From CBDTTM01 sp965363355 (GTDB taxonomy: Bacteria; Bacillota; Negativicutes; Selenomonadales; Selenomonadaceae): DNA of 16,224 nucleotides. Position numbers and translations under genes: made by a program. Shown in pieces: positions 7,860 to 15,136 of the stretch. Where the stretch lies: assembly GCA_965363355.1 (NCBI GenBank), contig CBDTTM010000041.1, forward strand, positions 1 to 16,224, in the 5' to 3' direction. The notes beneath the pieces are model-generated. The model was not told where the DNA came from, ran no database searches, and saw only the letters and a program-made list of their open reading frames with translations. Within the stretch, counting starts at the first letter, position 1. The number at the start of each line of letters is the position of its first letter.

Positions 7860-7934
7860 GGCCCTATGGTCGAGCGGTTAAGACATCGCCCTCTCAAGGC
7901 GGAAGCATGGGTTCAAATCCCATTAGGGCTACCA
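7860..7934 (+). tRNA. tRNA-Glu (anticodon CTC)
   Basis: The sequence folds as a full cloverleaf with an encoded CCA end. The acceptor stem pairs GGCCCTA with TAGGGCT; the first pair is a G-T wobble and the rest are Watson-Crick. The anticodon stem TCGCC/GGCGG (outer pair T-G) closes the loop CTCTCAA, so the anticodon is CTC, reading GAG. The T arm is ATGGG-TTCAAAT-CCCAT, and the D arm contains GGTTAAGA, as in Firmicute tRNA-Glu. The body closely resembles Bacillus-type tRNA-Glu, whose loop is CTTTCAC with anticodon TTC. It lies next to its synthetase gene gltX. Confidence 0.95.
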
Positions 7935-7947
7935 TAAGAATATTCGA

Positions 7948-7980
7948 TTCCAGTCAAATACTATTTTGACTGGAATTTTT
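7948..7980 (+). terminator. Intrinsic terminator after tRNA-Glu
   Basis: A perfect 11-bp stem, TTCCAGTCAAA with TTTGACTGGAA, closes the loop TACTAT and is followed by five T. It begins 13 bases after the tRNA CCA end and closes the gltX/tRNA unit. Confidence 0.92.
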
Positions 7981-8033
7981 ATTTGGGGAAGAACATTTTC
8001 ATCATAAATAAACTGTGAATTAAGAAAATTATA

Positions 8034-8062
8034 TTGATTTGATGATTGAATCATTATATAAT
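8034..8062 (+). promoter_or_regulatory. Promoter for the small membrane protein gene
   Basis: TTGATT (8034-8039) and a perfect TATAAT (8057-8062) are 17 bases apart. Transcription should begin near 8069. This rules out translation starts before that point and leaves too little leader for an ATG at 8082. Confidence 0.75.
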
Positions 8063-8135
8063 AGGAAAAGTTATAAAATATATGACTATAGACCCATTAA
8101 TTATAGCGATTGTAAATTCATGGAAAAGGACAGAG

Positions 8136-8336
8136 ATGCTTATGGCAGCTGGAAAGTTTTTGACAAAAGCTTGGTTTGCTTGGCTAATGGTTGTATTGTT
8201 TTTACCGCTAGGGCTGTTTTTATTATGGCGTTATGAACATTATGCAGTGAAGATTCGTGCCGGCGTTACGCTGTGTTTGATGCTGATGTTCATGTGCATG
8301 GTCAGTATAGTGACTGTTTATGTAAAAAGTGCTTGA
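8136..8336 (+). CDS. Small two-helix membrane protein
   Basis: I place the start at ATG 8136, giving 66 residues. AAGGA (8126-8130) lies five bases upstream, and the promoter at 8034-8062 argues against the longer open frame. ATG 8142 with 11-base spacing is an alternative. Two hydrophobic segments are clear: residues 12-31 (WFAWLMVVLFLPLGLFLLWR) and 42-63. A short polar loop, YEHYAVKIRA, joins them. The first segment resembles the W-x-P-x-G-L-x-L-x-W-x-Y pattern of small Firmicute membrane proteins of unknown function. No enzyme motif is seen. It has its own promoter and a strong terminator, so it is a single-gene unit between tRNA-Glu and ywbE. The function is unknown; the membrane location is well supported. 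Confidence 0.72.
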   Translation: MLMAAGKFLTKAWFAWLMVVLFLPLGLFLLWRYEHYAVKIRAGVTLCLMLMFMCMVSIVTVYVKSA

Positions 8337-8355
8337 AGATTGAACGATTTGGTGG

Positions 8356-8395
8356 AAGCGATGGATTCTCTAGCACGGAGAAACCATCGCTTTTT
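8356..8395 (+). terminator. Intrinsic terminator after the small membrane protein
   Basis: AAGCGATGG pairs with CCATCGCTT. After one A-A mismatch an inner TTCTC/GAGAA stem continues around a seven-base loop. The outer stem runs into TTTTT. It begins about 20 bases after the stop codon. Confidence 0.9.
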
Positions 8396-8501
8396 CCTGT
8401 TTACGCGTGGAAAAAAGAAAATATGTTTGTGTTTATGATAGAATATAAAGGATGAAGATTTTATAGAAATGAGTTTCTCGATAAGAAAGGGTGTTATTAC
8501 A

Positions 8502-8693
8502 ATGAATGGAACGATACGTAATGATATAAAAATCGGCAGCAAAGTGATGGTTGTTCAAAAACAGGACCAACGAAGCGGGAAATTGACGGAAGGCATTGTG
8601 CAACGACTATTGACGAATTCCGCTGTTCATCCAAGAGGTATCAAAGTAATGCTGGAAGGCGGTATCGTCGGACGCGTCAAGGAAATAAAATAG
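8502..8693 (+). CDS. ywbE: YwbE family protein (DUF2196)
   Basis: The product is 63 residues from ATG 8502, which is preceded by AAGAAAGG at workable spacing. The longer frame from 8469 has no ribosome site and lacks family similarity in the added residues. It begins MNGTIRNDIKIGSKVMVVQK and contains the family core KQDQRSGKLTEGIV, then LLTNS, then HPRGIKVMLEGGIVGRV. This is a near full-length match to Bacillus subtilis YwbE-type proteins. They are small, soluble and probably a single beta-rich domain; their function is not established. It seems to be a one-gene unit between two terminators. I could not settle its promoter; TATGAT or TAGAAT near 8434-8444 are candidates. Confidence 0.9.
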   Translation: MNGTIRNDIKIGSKVMVVQKQDQRSGKLTEGIVQRLLTNSAVHPRGIKVMLEGGIVGRVKEIK

Positions 8694-8738
8694 AAACTGT
8701 GCAGTAAAATTAGATGAGGCCTTAAAAATAAAAAAACT

Positions 8739-8768
8739 TTTACAGGACTTGAGTCCATATGCTAAAAT
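8739..8768 (+). promoter_or_regulatory. Promoter-like pair in the ywbE-PAS/EAL gap
   Basis: TTTACA (8739-8744) and TAAAAT (8763-8768) are 18 bases apart. A small palindrome, GGACT-TG-AGTCC, falls in the spacer (8746-8757). Transcription would start near 8775 and meet the hairpin at 8832-8866. The rest of the 268-base gap holds no convincing open frame. Confidence 0.4.
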
Positions 8769-8831
8769 AAAGCTTATGAGTTTGTTGAATCTTTTAATAG
8801 TTGAAAATGGCAGAAAATTAGGCTGTAAAAC

Positions 8832-8870
8832 AATAAAATCGTATTCGTAATGAATACGATTTTATTTATA
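8832..8870 (+). terminator. Perfect 15-bp hairpin, probable bidirectional terminator
   Basis: AATAAAATCGTATTC (8832-8846) pairs perfectly with 8852-8866 around GTAAT. The right arm ends TTTTATT and runs into TATA; the left arm has the mirrored A-rich start, so it could work on both strands. It may end ywbE transcripts, or a short RNA begun near 8775. The downstream PAS/EAL gene starts about 95 bases later. Confidence 0.65.
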
Positions 8871-8961
8871 GATGAGCGCATTGATTTGCCGAAATCTATA
8901 TAAATAAAAAACAGAAACCTGGTTTCAAGGTGAGGAAAGAAGAGGAAGAGGTTATACAAGG

Positions 8962-11900
8962 ATGGGAAAGAGGATGCTTGCAAAAGACGAAATAGCAGAT
9001 AAAATTCGCCAGCAGCAGGATGTAATTGATATGATGACATCCTGTTTGAGTTGTGCATATAAAATCAACGGATTATCGGAAGGATTTCCTTTACGATTTT
9101 TAAGTGATAGCTTTTGGCAGTTATTAGGTTATACATCTTTACCTGACTTTATGGAAGGCGTTGCTGGATTATATGAAAATGCGGTATATCTGGAGGATCT
9201 TCCTAAGCTGCAGGCAGCTGTTGAGCTTCAACTAGCTGCTGGAGATACATTTGCCTTTGAGTATCGGCTCAAGAAAAAAGATGAAGGCTATCTTTGGGTC
9301 AAAGAATCGGGTAAACGAATAGACGAAGAGAATGGCCTCATATTAAAGAGCGTCGTCGTCGATATCACTGAACTTAAGGCATCACAAGAAGCTTTGCGGC
9401 GTAAAAAAGATTACGACGACCTGACTGGACTTTATAATCGAAAAGCTTTTTACGTCAAAGTAGCAGAGCTTTTTGCAAAATGTCCGGAAGAATCTTTTGA
9501 AATCATGTATCTAGATATCGAACGTTTCAAGATTCTCAATCAGTTGTTTGGCGAGGCTACGGGAAACCGTCTGATTATTTATATTGCAGACTGTTTAAAA
9601 GAATTGGATGTAGAAAATACAGTATGCAGTCGCTTTTTATCGGATGATTTTATGATTTGTTTTCCGACAGGAGAAAATAATCGCAAGAAAATCATCGAAG
9701 CTATTCAGACAAAAATCGATCAATTTTCATTAGCGTATCGAGTAGCCGTCGGATTTGGCATTTATAAGATAACGGATCGTTATTTATCCGTCAAATCGAT
9801 GTGTGATCGAGCTAAAATGGCTTTTCGCCAAATACAGGGGAAATATCTTACCGACTGCGGAGAATACGATGAAGTCCTTCAGCAAAAGGTAATCGCAGAG
9901 CATAACATCATCAATGAAATGGGAAAGGCTTTGCTTGAACATCAGTTCAAAGTTTATTTGCAGCCAAAGTATGATTTGTCGACGGAAAAAATTACTGGAG
10001 CAGAGGCTTTGGTACGCTGGGACCATCCTGCTCGTGGCTTGATTTCTCCGGCAGAGTTCATTCCGGTATTTGAACGCAATGGTTTTATCATGCAGCTTGA
10101 TGAATACATATGGGAAGAGGTATGCAGGCTTCTGCGGCAGTGGATTGACGCAGGTCGTGCAGTGATGCCGGTATCGGTCAATGTTTCACGCTTTGATTTA
10201 TATAATAATAATTTATGTGAAGTGTTGACTGGTTTTCTTGAAAAATATGATATCCCAGCAAATCTTCTAGAGCTTGAGATTACGGAAAGTGCCTATATGG
10301 AAAACCCAAAACAAATCATTGATATTACCAAAAAGCTTCAGAGCAAAGGGTTTATCATACTTATGGATGACTTTGGCAGTGGGTATTCCTCGCTTAATAT
10401 GCTTAAAGATGTACCCGTCGATATTTTGAAAATCGATATGAAATTCTTAGATGGTGATGATGAGTCTGGTCGGGGCAATAACATCTTGAATTCGGTCGTA
10501 CGCATGGCAAAATGGCTGCAGACACCAGTTATCACAGAAGGTGTAGAAAACAAGAGCCAGGTTGATTTTTTGCGAGCGATTGGGTGTAATTGCGTGCAAG
10601 GCTATTATTATTCAAAACCTGTTTGCGTGAATGAATATGAAAAACTATTACAGGAAGATGAACAAAAAAATCAGCAGCACTTGCCGCTGCCTGAGGTCGT
10701 TACCAAGAATATTTGGGATCCTAATGTACAACTCAATATTTTATTTAACAGCGTCAATGGTAGTATGGGCTTATATGAGCTAAGCAATGGAATATTGGAA
10801 GCCTTGCGTGTCAATGATGGTTTTTTTGAGATGTTTGGCTATTCATCAGAAGATTTCTACAAAAGTGCTCGGCAAACGCTTGATTACATAGTGCCAGAAG
10901 ATCGTCCAATCGTGCTTGAAATGCTGGCTGAAGCTGCAAAGCATAATGGCATAGCAAACAGACAGATTCGCCATTACCATAAAGACGGCAGCGTCATGCT
11001 GCTACAGGTCAAGGCCCGAAGTGTGGTCAAAGAAGAAGGCAGCCAGTTGTTTTATATTGCCTTAGAAGATATTACGGAATGGCAGAACACGTCGCTGCGG
11101 CTACAGGAGATGTTCGATAATATTCCGGCGGGCTTTGGTGTTTATGAACTGGAAAAAGATGAGATGAAAGTTTGTCTGCAAAGCGCTGGTATGTATAAAA
11201 TCAACGGACATACAAAAAAAGCTCTGGGCAAGCCCATCCATGAAAAACTCAGCACCATCATCGGTTTGGATAATATGCGAAAGCTTTTGCAGGCTACGAG
11301 AGATTCCTATAATAAAAAACAGACGCTGCAAATCAAGTATCCATTCTTGCGCGCCGATGGCGTAGTTCGCTGGGCGTGGGCAGCGGCTAACACCATTCGT
11401 GAAGAAAAGACGGGACATTTGATTTGTTATGCGGTAGTCAATGACATAACGGAAAATCAACAAAGCGAAGCAAAAATCGAGTTGATGCAAGCTCGCTCGA
11501 ATATGATATTGGATATGGTCCAACAGGAAATGTGGGAGTACAACATAGGGGAGAAACGTCTGTATTTAAGAGCAGATATCTTACATAGCAATGCAAGTCG
11601 TGACACACAATTGATTGTGTCGCCGGAGGATATTGTTGGTGAGGGGCATATTCATCCCGATTATGTGAAATCTTATTTTTCGGTATTTGATCAACTGTGC
11701 TATGGCGTGAAATCAGCGGACTGGGTAGGCCTTTTTAGAAAGACTTCAGGTAGTTATACCTGGGTGCACAAGATCTATCGGACGATTTTCAACGAACAAG
11801 GTAAACCAATTCGGGCAATCGGTATGCATGAGGAAGCTGGCTGGTATTCACTTAGTGGTGAAGGCTATTCGATTGATGAACAAGAAAAAATGGCCTTGAC

Positions 11901-12345
11901 AGCAGGTGTTATTGCAACCTATAAAATTGATTTTTCGGCAGATAAAGTGATGGCAATGGAATCTTTCCATGATTTAAAAGAAAGTTGCCGCCGGGCGGAT
12001 TCGTTTGATGCTTTTATGGCTTTGTTGGCGCGCTTTTCGGTAAATGATGCAGGTTCCCAAAAATTGCGGGCAATCTTTAATCGGGAAAATATATTGCGGG
12101 CTTATGCTAAGGGGCAGCAAGTTTTTAAGCAACATTGGTGCATATTGGACAAGACAAAAAAAGTTTGTTGGTTGGAGGTTTCTTTGACGATAGAATCTTT
12201 AGGCAATGGAGAAATTATACTCGGCTATGGAAAAATTACGGATTGTGCAGCCAATCGTGACATGTTTATTCCTGCCAGTAAAAAAATCCTGCATATGGCG
12301 GTTCCTTCAATGGCCGTGAGCAAGAAAAAACAGTGCTTGAGCTAA
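8962..12345 (+). CDS. PAS-GGDEF(degenerate)-EAL-multi-PAS c-di-GMP phosphodiesterase
   Basis: This 1127-residue cytoplasmic protein has no membrane segment. Order: PAS (about 27-138), GGDEF (147-300), EAL (310-560), PAS (590-712), PAS (714-835), PAS-like (840-958) and a last PAS-like stretch (965-1110). The GGDEF signature is replaced by LSDDF (226-230, in RFLSDDF), so cyclase activity is unlikely; the domain may still bind GTP. The EAL domain looks active: E348 of EAL, N407, E439, D469-D470 (DDFGSG), K490 and E526 (EGVE) are present at normal spacing, then QGYYYSKP. It should cut c-di-GMP to pGpG under control of PAS-sensed signals. The C-terminal PAS region has no output domain after it. 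GAGGAAGAGG ends ten bases before the ATG; ATG 8974 is an alternative. The 470-residue gene downstream is a paralogue of residues 140-560. Confidence 0.93.
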   Translation: MGKRMLAKDEIADKIRQQQDVIDMMTSCLSCAYKINGLSEGFPLRFLSDSFWQLLGYTSLPDFMEGVAGLYENAVYLEDLPKLQAAVELQLAAGDTFAFEYRLKKKDEGYLWVKESGKRIDEENGLILKSVVVDITELKASQEALRRKKDYDDLTGLYNRKAFYVKVAELFAKCPEESFEIMYLDIERFKILNQLFGEATGNRLIIYIADCLKELDVENTVCSRFLSDDFMICFPTGENNRKKIIEAIQTKIDQFSLAYRVAVGFGIYKITDRYLSVKSMCDRAKMAFRQIQGKYLTDCGEYDEVLQQKVIAEHNIINEMGKALLEHQFKVYLQPKYDLSTEKITGAEALVRWDHPARGLISPAEFIPVFERNGFIMQLDEYIWEEVCRLLRQWIDAGRAVMPVSVNVSRFDLYNNNLCEVLTGFLEKYDIPANLLELEITESAYMENPKQIIDITKKLQSKGFIILMDDFGSGYSSLNMLKDVPVDILKIDMKFLDGDDESGRGNNILNSVVRMAKWLQTPVITEGVENKSQVDFLRAIGCNCVQGYYYSKPVCVNEYEKLLQEDEQKNQQHLPLPEVVTKNIWDPNVQLNILFNSVNGSMGLYELSNGILEALRVNDGFFEMFGYSSEDFYKSARQTLDYIVPEDRPIVLEMLAEAAKHNGIANRQIRHYHKDGSVMLLQVKARSVVKEEGSQLFYIALEDITEWQNTSLRLQEMFDNIPAGFGVYELEKDEMKVCLQSAGMYKINGHTKKALGKPIHEKLSTIIGLDNMRKLLQATRDSYNKKQTLQIKYPFLRADGVVRWAWAAANTIREEKTGHLICYAVVNDITENQQSEAKIELMQARSNMILDMVQQEMWEYNIGEKRLYLRADILHSNASRDTQLIVSPEDIVGEGHIHPDYVKSYFSVFDQLCYGVKSADWVGLFRKTSGSYTWVHKIYRTIFNEQGKPIRAIGMHEEAGWYSLSGEGYSIDEQEKMALTAGVIATYKIDFSADKVMAMESFHDLKESCRRADSFDAFMALLARFSVNDAGSQKLRAIFNRENILRAYAKGQQVFKQHWCILDKTKKVCWLEVSLTIESLGNGEIILGYGKITDCAANRDMFIPASKKILHMAVPSMAVSKKKQCLS

Positions 12346-12435
12346 AAATAAAATTATGGATTAATTTGGAAATTTATGCTGTTTTTTAGAAAAAGAAATT
12401 TTTGGTAAAAAAAGAGAGAATATTCACAAGGCTTC

Positions 12436-12465
12436 TTCAAACAAACGGTTGATTTATGATATAAT
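12436..12465 (+). promoter_or_regulatory. Promoter for the short GGDEF/EAL gene
   Basis: TTCAAA (12436-12441) and a perfect TATAAT (12460-12465) are 18 bases apart. Transcription would start near 12472, giving a leader of about 95 bases. No clear terminator is seen between the upstream stop at 12345 and this promoter, so partial read-through is possible. Confidence 0.55.
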
Positions 12466-12519
12466 AAATAATGGAAAATAAGTAAATTATAAATAGCGAG
12501 TTCAAAATATCATTTCTTT

Positions 12520-12541
12520 TTGCCGCCGAGAAACGGTGCAA
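12520..12541 (+). promoter_or_regulatory. Leader hairpin next to the ribosome binding site
   Basis: TTGC plus GCCG pair with CGGT plus GCAA around an AGAAA loop, with one bulged C and one G-T pair. The hairpin ends one base before an AGGAAAG. It could affect translation. It does not match the c-di-GMP riboswitch consensus as I know it. Confidence 0.35.
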
Positions 12542-12567
12542 TAGGAAAGTGAATGTTGGAGGATGAA

Positions 12568-13980
12568 ATGGTCAAGGAAGAAGCGCTTGTACGGAGAGAT
12601 GATTTAATAGAACCGGTCTATTCGCCACAGATGCTAACCCGGGCAATGGCAGCCTTATTGGCTGATCTAAAAAAGAAGGATGCAGAGGTGGCAATGCTGT
12701 ACCGGGAATTGCGTCAGAAAAATGATTTTGATGAGTTGACCGGTATTTATAATCGCCAGACCTTTTATCAGAAAACAGAAGCTTTGTTTACCGAATATCC
12801 CGAAGATGATTTTGTCATCTTGCGCCTTGATGTGGAACGATTCAAACTAGTCAACGATCTTTTTGGTGAAGAAGCCGGAGATCGTCTGCTTGTGGCGATT
12901 GCGGCCAAACTCGAAGAATCAAGACTTACCAAATGTGTATATGGAAGACTTCACGCGGATAATTTTGTCCTTTGCTTTTCATCACGGCGCAATGATCCAC
13001 TGGAGTTCATCCAAAACATGCAGGAAAGCATGGAACACGCTTTGCGGTCTTATAAGGTTGTCATGGCTTTTGGTCTGTATTATGTAAAAGACACTTCTTT
13101 GGCGGTCAGCACGATGTGTGACCGCGCTGGATTGGCAAAGCAGCAGATCAAAGGCAACTACATGAAATCCTATAATGAATATGACGAAAAAATGCGCAAT
13201 GCGATTTTGCAAGAACAAGACATTGTCAATGAAATGAAAGTGGCCTTGGAAGAAGGGCAATTTGAACTTTATTTGCAGCCTAAATATCAAATCATTGATG
13301 AAAAGATCACGGGGGCAGAAGCTTTGGCCAGATGGCTGCATCCGAAAAAAGGGATGATTTCTCCCGCTGTGTTCATACCGGCATTTGAACGCAATGGATT
13401 TATTATGGAACTTGATGTATACATATGGGATAAGACTTGTCAGCTTTTGCGAAAATGGACCGATGAAGGGAAAAGGCCCTGCCCGATATCCGTAAATGTT
13501 TCTCGTTTAGATCTGTATCGAACAGATCTTTGTGATATCCTTAGCAATATGGTCAAAAAATATGATTTGAATCCAGCTCTTTTGCAGCTAGAACTCACAG
13601 AAACAGCCTATACTGATAATCCTCAACAAATTATATCTATTACTAAAAATCTCCAGTCCTTGGGCTTTTCAATCCTTATGGACGATTTTGGCAGTGGATA
13701 TTCAGCGCTGAATATGCTCAAAGATGTTTCTGTGGATGTGCTTAAAATCGATTTGCATTTTTTAGATAATCAAGATGATCCTGAAAGAAGCGGCAATATT
13801 TTAAACTCTGTAGTCCGTATGGCAGATTGGCTTGATATACCAGTTATTGCTGAAGGAGTCGAGACCAGGCAGCAAGCAGATTTCATGAGAGATATCGGCT
13901 GTTATCATGTGCAGGGATATTACTATTCAAGGCCTCTTTCCGTAAATGATTTTGAAACACTCTTTAATGGGCTTGAATAA
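12568..13980 (+). CDS. GGDEF(degenerate)-EAL c-di-GMP phosphodiesterase
   Basis: The product is 470 residues from ATG 12568, where GGAGG lies five bases upstream. ATG 12553, five codons earlier, is possible but has AGGAAAG only three bases away. A short helical N-terminus leads into a GGDEF domain (about 45-200), whose signature is HADNF (129-133, after GRL), so it is not a cyclase. The EAL domain (about 212-465) keeps E251 (EAL), N310, E342, D372-D373 (DDFGSG), K393 and E429 (EGVE), then QGYYYSRP. It should be a working c-di-GMP phosphodiesterase. No PAS or membrane segment is present, so it has no obvious sensor. More than half the positions match the GGDEF-EAL core of the preceding gene by eye (for example ERNGFIM, NVSR, MDDFGSGYS), which suggests duplication. 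It has its own promoter and ends at a shared terminator. Confidence 0.93.
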   Translation: MVKEEALVRRDDLIEPVYSPQMLTRAMAALLADLKKKDAEVAMLYRELRQKNDFDELTGIYNRQTFYQKTEALFTEYPEDDFVILRLDVERFKLVNDLFGEEAGDRLLVAIAAKLEESRLTKCVYGRLHADNFVLCFSSRRNDPLEFIQNMQESMEHALRSYKVVMAFGLYYVKDTSLAVSTMCDRAGLAKQQIKGNYMKSYNEYDEKMRNAILQEQDIVNEMKVALEEGQFELYLQPKYQIIDEKITGAEALARWLHPKKGMISPAVFIPAFERNGFIMELDVYIWDKTCQLLRKWTDEGKRPCPISVNVSRLDLYRTDLCDILSNMVKKYDLNPALLQLELTETAYTDNPQQIISITKNLQSLGFSILMDDFGSGYSALNMLKDVSVDVLKIDLHFLDNQDDPERSGNILNSVVRMADWLDIPVIAEGVETRQQADFMRDIGCYHVQGYYYSRPLSVNDFETLFNGLE

Positions 13981-13993
13981 TACAATACATATA

Positions 13994-14031
13994 AAGACCG
14001 CCTGATTTTAATCATCAGACGGTCTTTTTTT
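13994..14031. terminator. Shared terminator between convergent genes
   Basis: AAGACCG pairs with CGGTCTT, and after one C-A mismatch CTGAT pairs with ATCAG. The plus strand continues with a seven-T run (14025-14031). On the minus strand the other arm runs into TTTATAT. The stop codon and last codons of the minus-strand heptosyltransferase lie inside the hairpin. Confidence 0.88.
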
Positions 14032-15072
14032 CATGAATAGCTCAATGATTTTTTCACTTACGAGACTTGGCGAAATCGAATTCATGCAGGCGTTGTTTTG
14101 CAGGCGGCATTTGGTTTTATCACAATTGCAGCAAGTATTTTCGCTGCAAATAAACGTGTGTCCGGGAACCAAAGGGCCGTATTTTTTCGGGTGCGTGGGG
14201 CCCCAGAGACTGATGGTCGGTATGTTTAGAGCAGTTGCAATATGCAGGGCGCCTGTGTCGCCGGTCAAAACCAAATCCGCTTGCGAAAAAAGCGCGGCTA
14301 GTTCAAGCAGACGTGTTTTTCCGGTGATATCAATCAGTGACCTTTTGGTAGCAGCTGCAATTTGTTGGTTGTTTTTCTCATCGGCAGGGCCGCCACAAAG
14401 CATGATTTCGATTGTATCAGGTAGTTGTGTAAGGCACTGGGCAAAATTTTCGATGCCCCAATTTTTTGAACGCCAGCTTGTCCAAGGGTTTACCATGAGG
14501 ATTTTTTTCCTTTGATTCACTTGGTTTTCGTCGAAAAACTTTATCGCAAAATCAGATAACGTCGTTGGCAGTTTCAGTATGAGGCGGTAATCTTCTTTAT
14601 TGCCGGCAAAAGATTCAAGGACCGATAGGTAATGTTTGATCTTATGCGGGCTTTGTGATGGCGTGGCAAACTCATTCATAAAGAGCCAATTGAGTTCCCT
14701 TGTGCCAGACATGCCAATCCGTCTAGGCGCTTTACTAAGCCAAGTGATAACGCCTGACATGAACAGTCCATGGATATCAAGTGCGATGTCAAATGGATGG
14801 GTAGAAAAAAAATCTCTTAAGAGCTGGATGGAATGCAATATTTTACCAAATTGATGCTGGTGAAGAGCTTGTTCAAAATCTTCCCGAGACCAAATGAATA
14901 CCTCATCGATATCCGGGTTATATTGCAGGAGCTCTGCTGCTGTGCGGCTGACAATCCATGTCAAATGGCAATCGGGGTAGCTTTGTTTGAGGTTATGAGC
15001 AACGGTTGTCGCGTGCAGGACATCGCCGATTGAACTTAGGCGGACAATGAGAATTCGAGCATGACTCAGCAT
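14008..15072 (-). CDS. GT9 family LPS heptosyltransferase
   Basis: I place the start at ATG 15072, giving 354 residues. AGGAG lies seven bases upstream and the protein then reads MLSHARILIVRLSSIGDVLH, the normal family N-terminus; the open frame to 15138 adds 22 residues unlike the family and overlaps the promoter. GT9 enzymes transfer heptose from ADP-heptose to the lipid A-Kdo core at the inner membrane. D17 of SSIGDV matches catalytic Asp13 of E. coli WaaC. K203 (SWRSKNWG) and D272 (GDTGALHIATAL) match Lys192 and Asp261, with the same spacing of 69. The C-terminus has a cysteine cluster (CSENTCCNCDKTKCRL...ACM) seen in other GT9 proteins. Which heptose is added cannot be told. It implies an LPS outer membrane. 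It converges on the EAL gene and is divergent from the helicase gene. Confidence 0.9.
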   Translation of the reverse strand: MLSHARILIVRLSSIGDVLHATTVAHNLKQSYPDCHLTWIVSRTAAELLQYNPDIDEVFIWSREDFEQALHQHQFGKILHSIQLLRDFFSTHPFDIALDIHGLFMSGVITWLSKAPRRIGMSGTRELNWLFMNEFATPSQSPHKIKHYLSVLESFAGNKEDYRLILKLPTTLSDFAIKFFDENQVNQRKKILMVNPWTSWRSKNWGIENFAQCLTQLPDTIEIMLCGGPADEKNNQQIAAATKRSLIDITGKTRLLELAALFSQADLVLTGDTGALHIATALNIPTISLWGPTHPKKYGPLVPGHTFICSENTCCNCDKTKCRLQNNACMNSISPSLVSEKIIELFMKKRPSDD

Positions 15073-15117
15073 AAAAAAACTCCTGGCTTTCCTTTGATTT
15101 TGTTCGTATAAGACGGT

Positions 15118-15136
15118 GCTAAAATAATATTTTAGC
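15118..15136. repeat. Inverted repeat over the heptosyltransferase -10
   Basis: GCTAAAAT and ATTTTAGC form a perfect 8-bp inverted repeat with an AAT spacer. The right half contains the -10 hexamer of the minus-strand promoter, so it could be an operator or a hairpin at the transcript start. Confidence 0.5.

Noticed and set aside
8046..8135. Longer 96-residue version of the small membrane protein starting at TTG 8046, or ATG 8082
   Set aside because: TTG 8046 lies within the promoter spacer, and ATG 8082 would have its ribosome site at or before the predicted transcript start.
12240..12360. Frameshift truncating the PAS/EAL protein
   Set aside because: The other two frames here contain stops and show no recognisable continuation of a domain, so the TAA at 12345 is accepted.
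12472..12552. c-di-GMP (GEMM) riboswitch before the short EAL gene
   Set aside because: Only one small hairpin is present; the conserved GEMM core and second stem are not seen.
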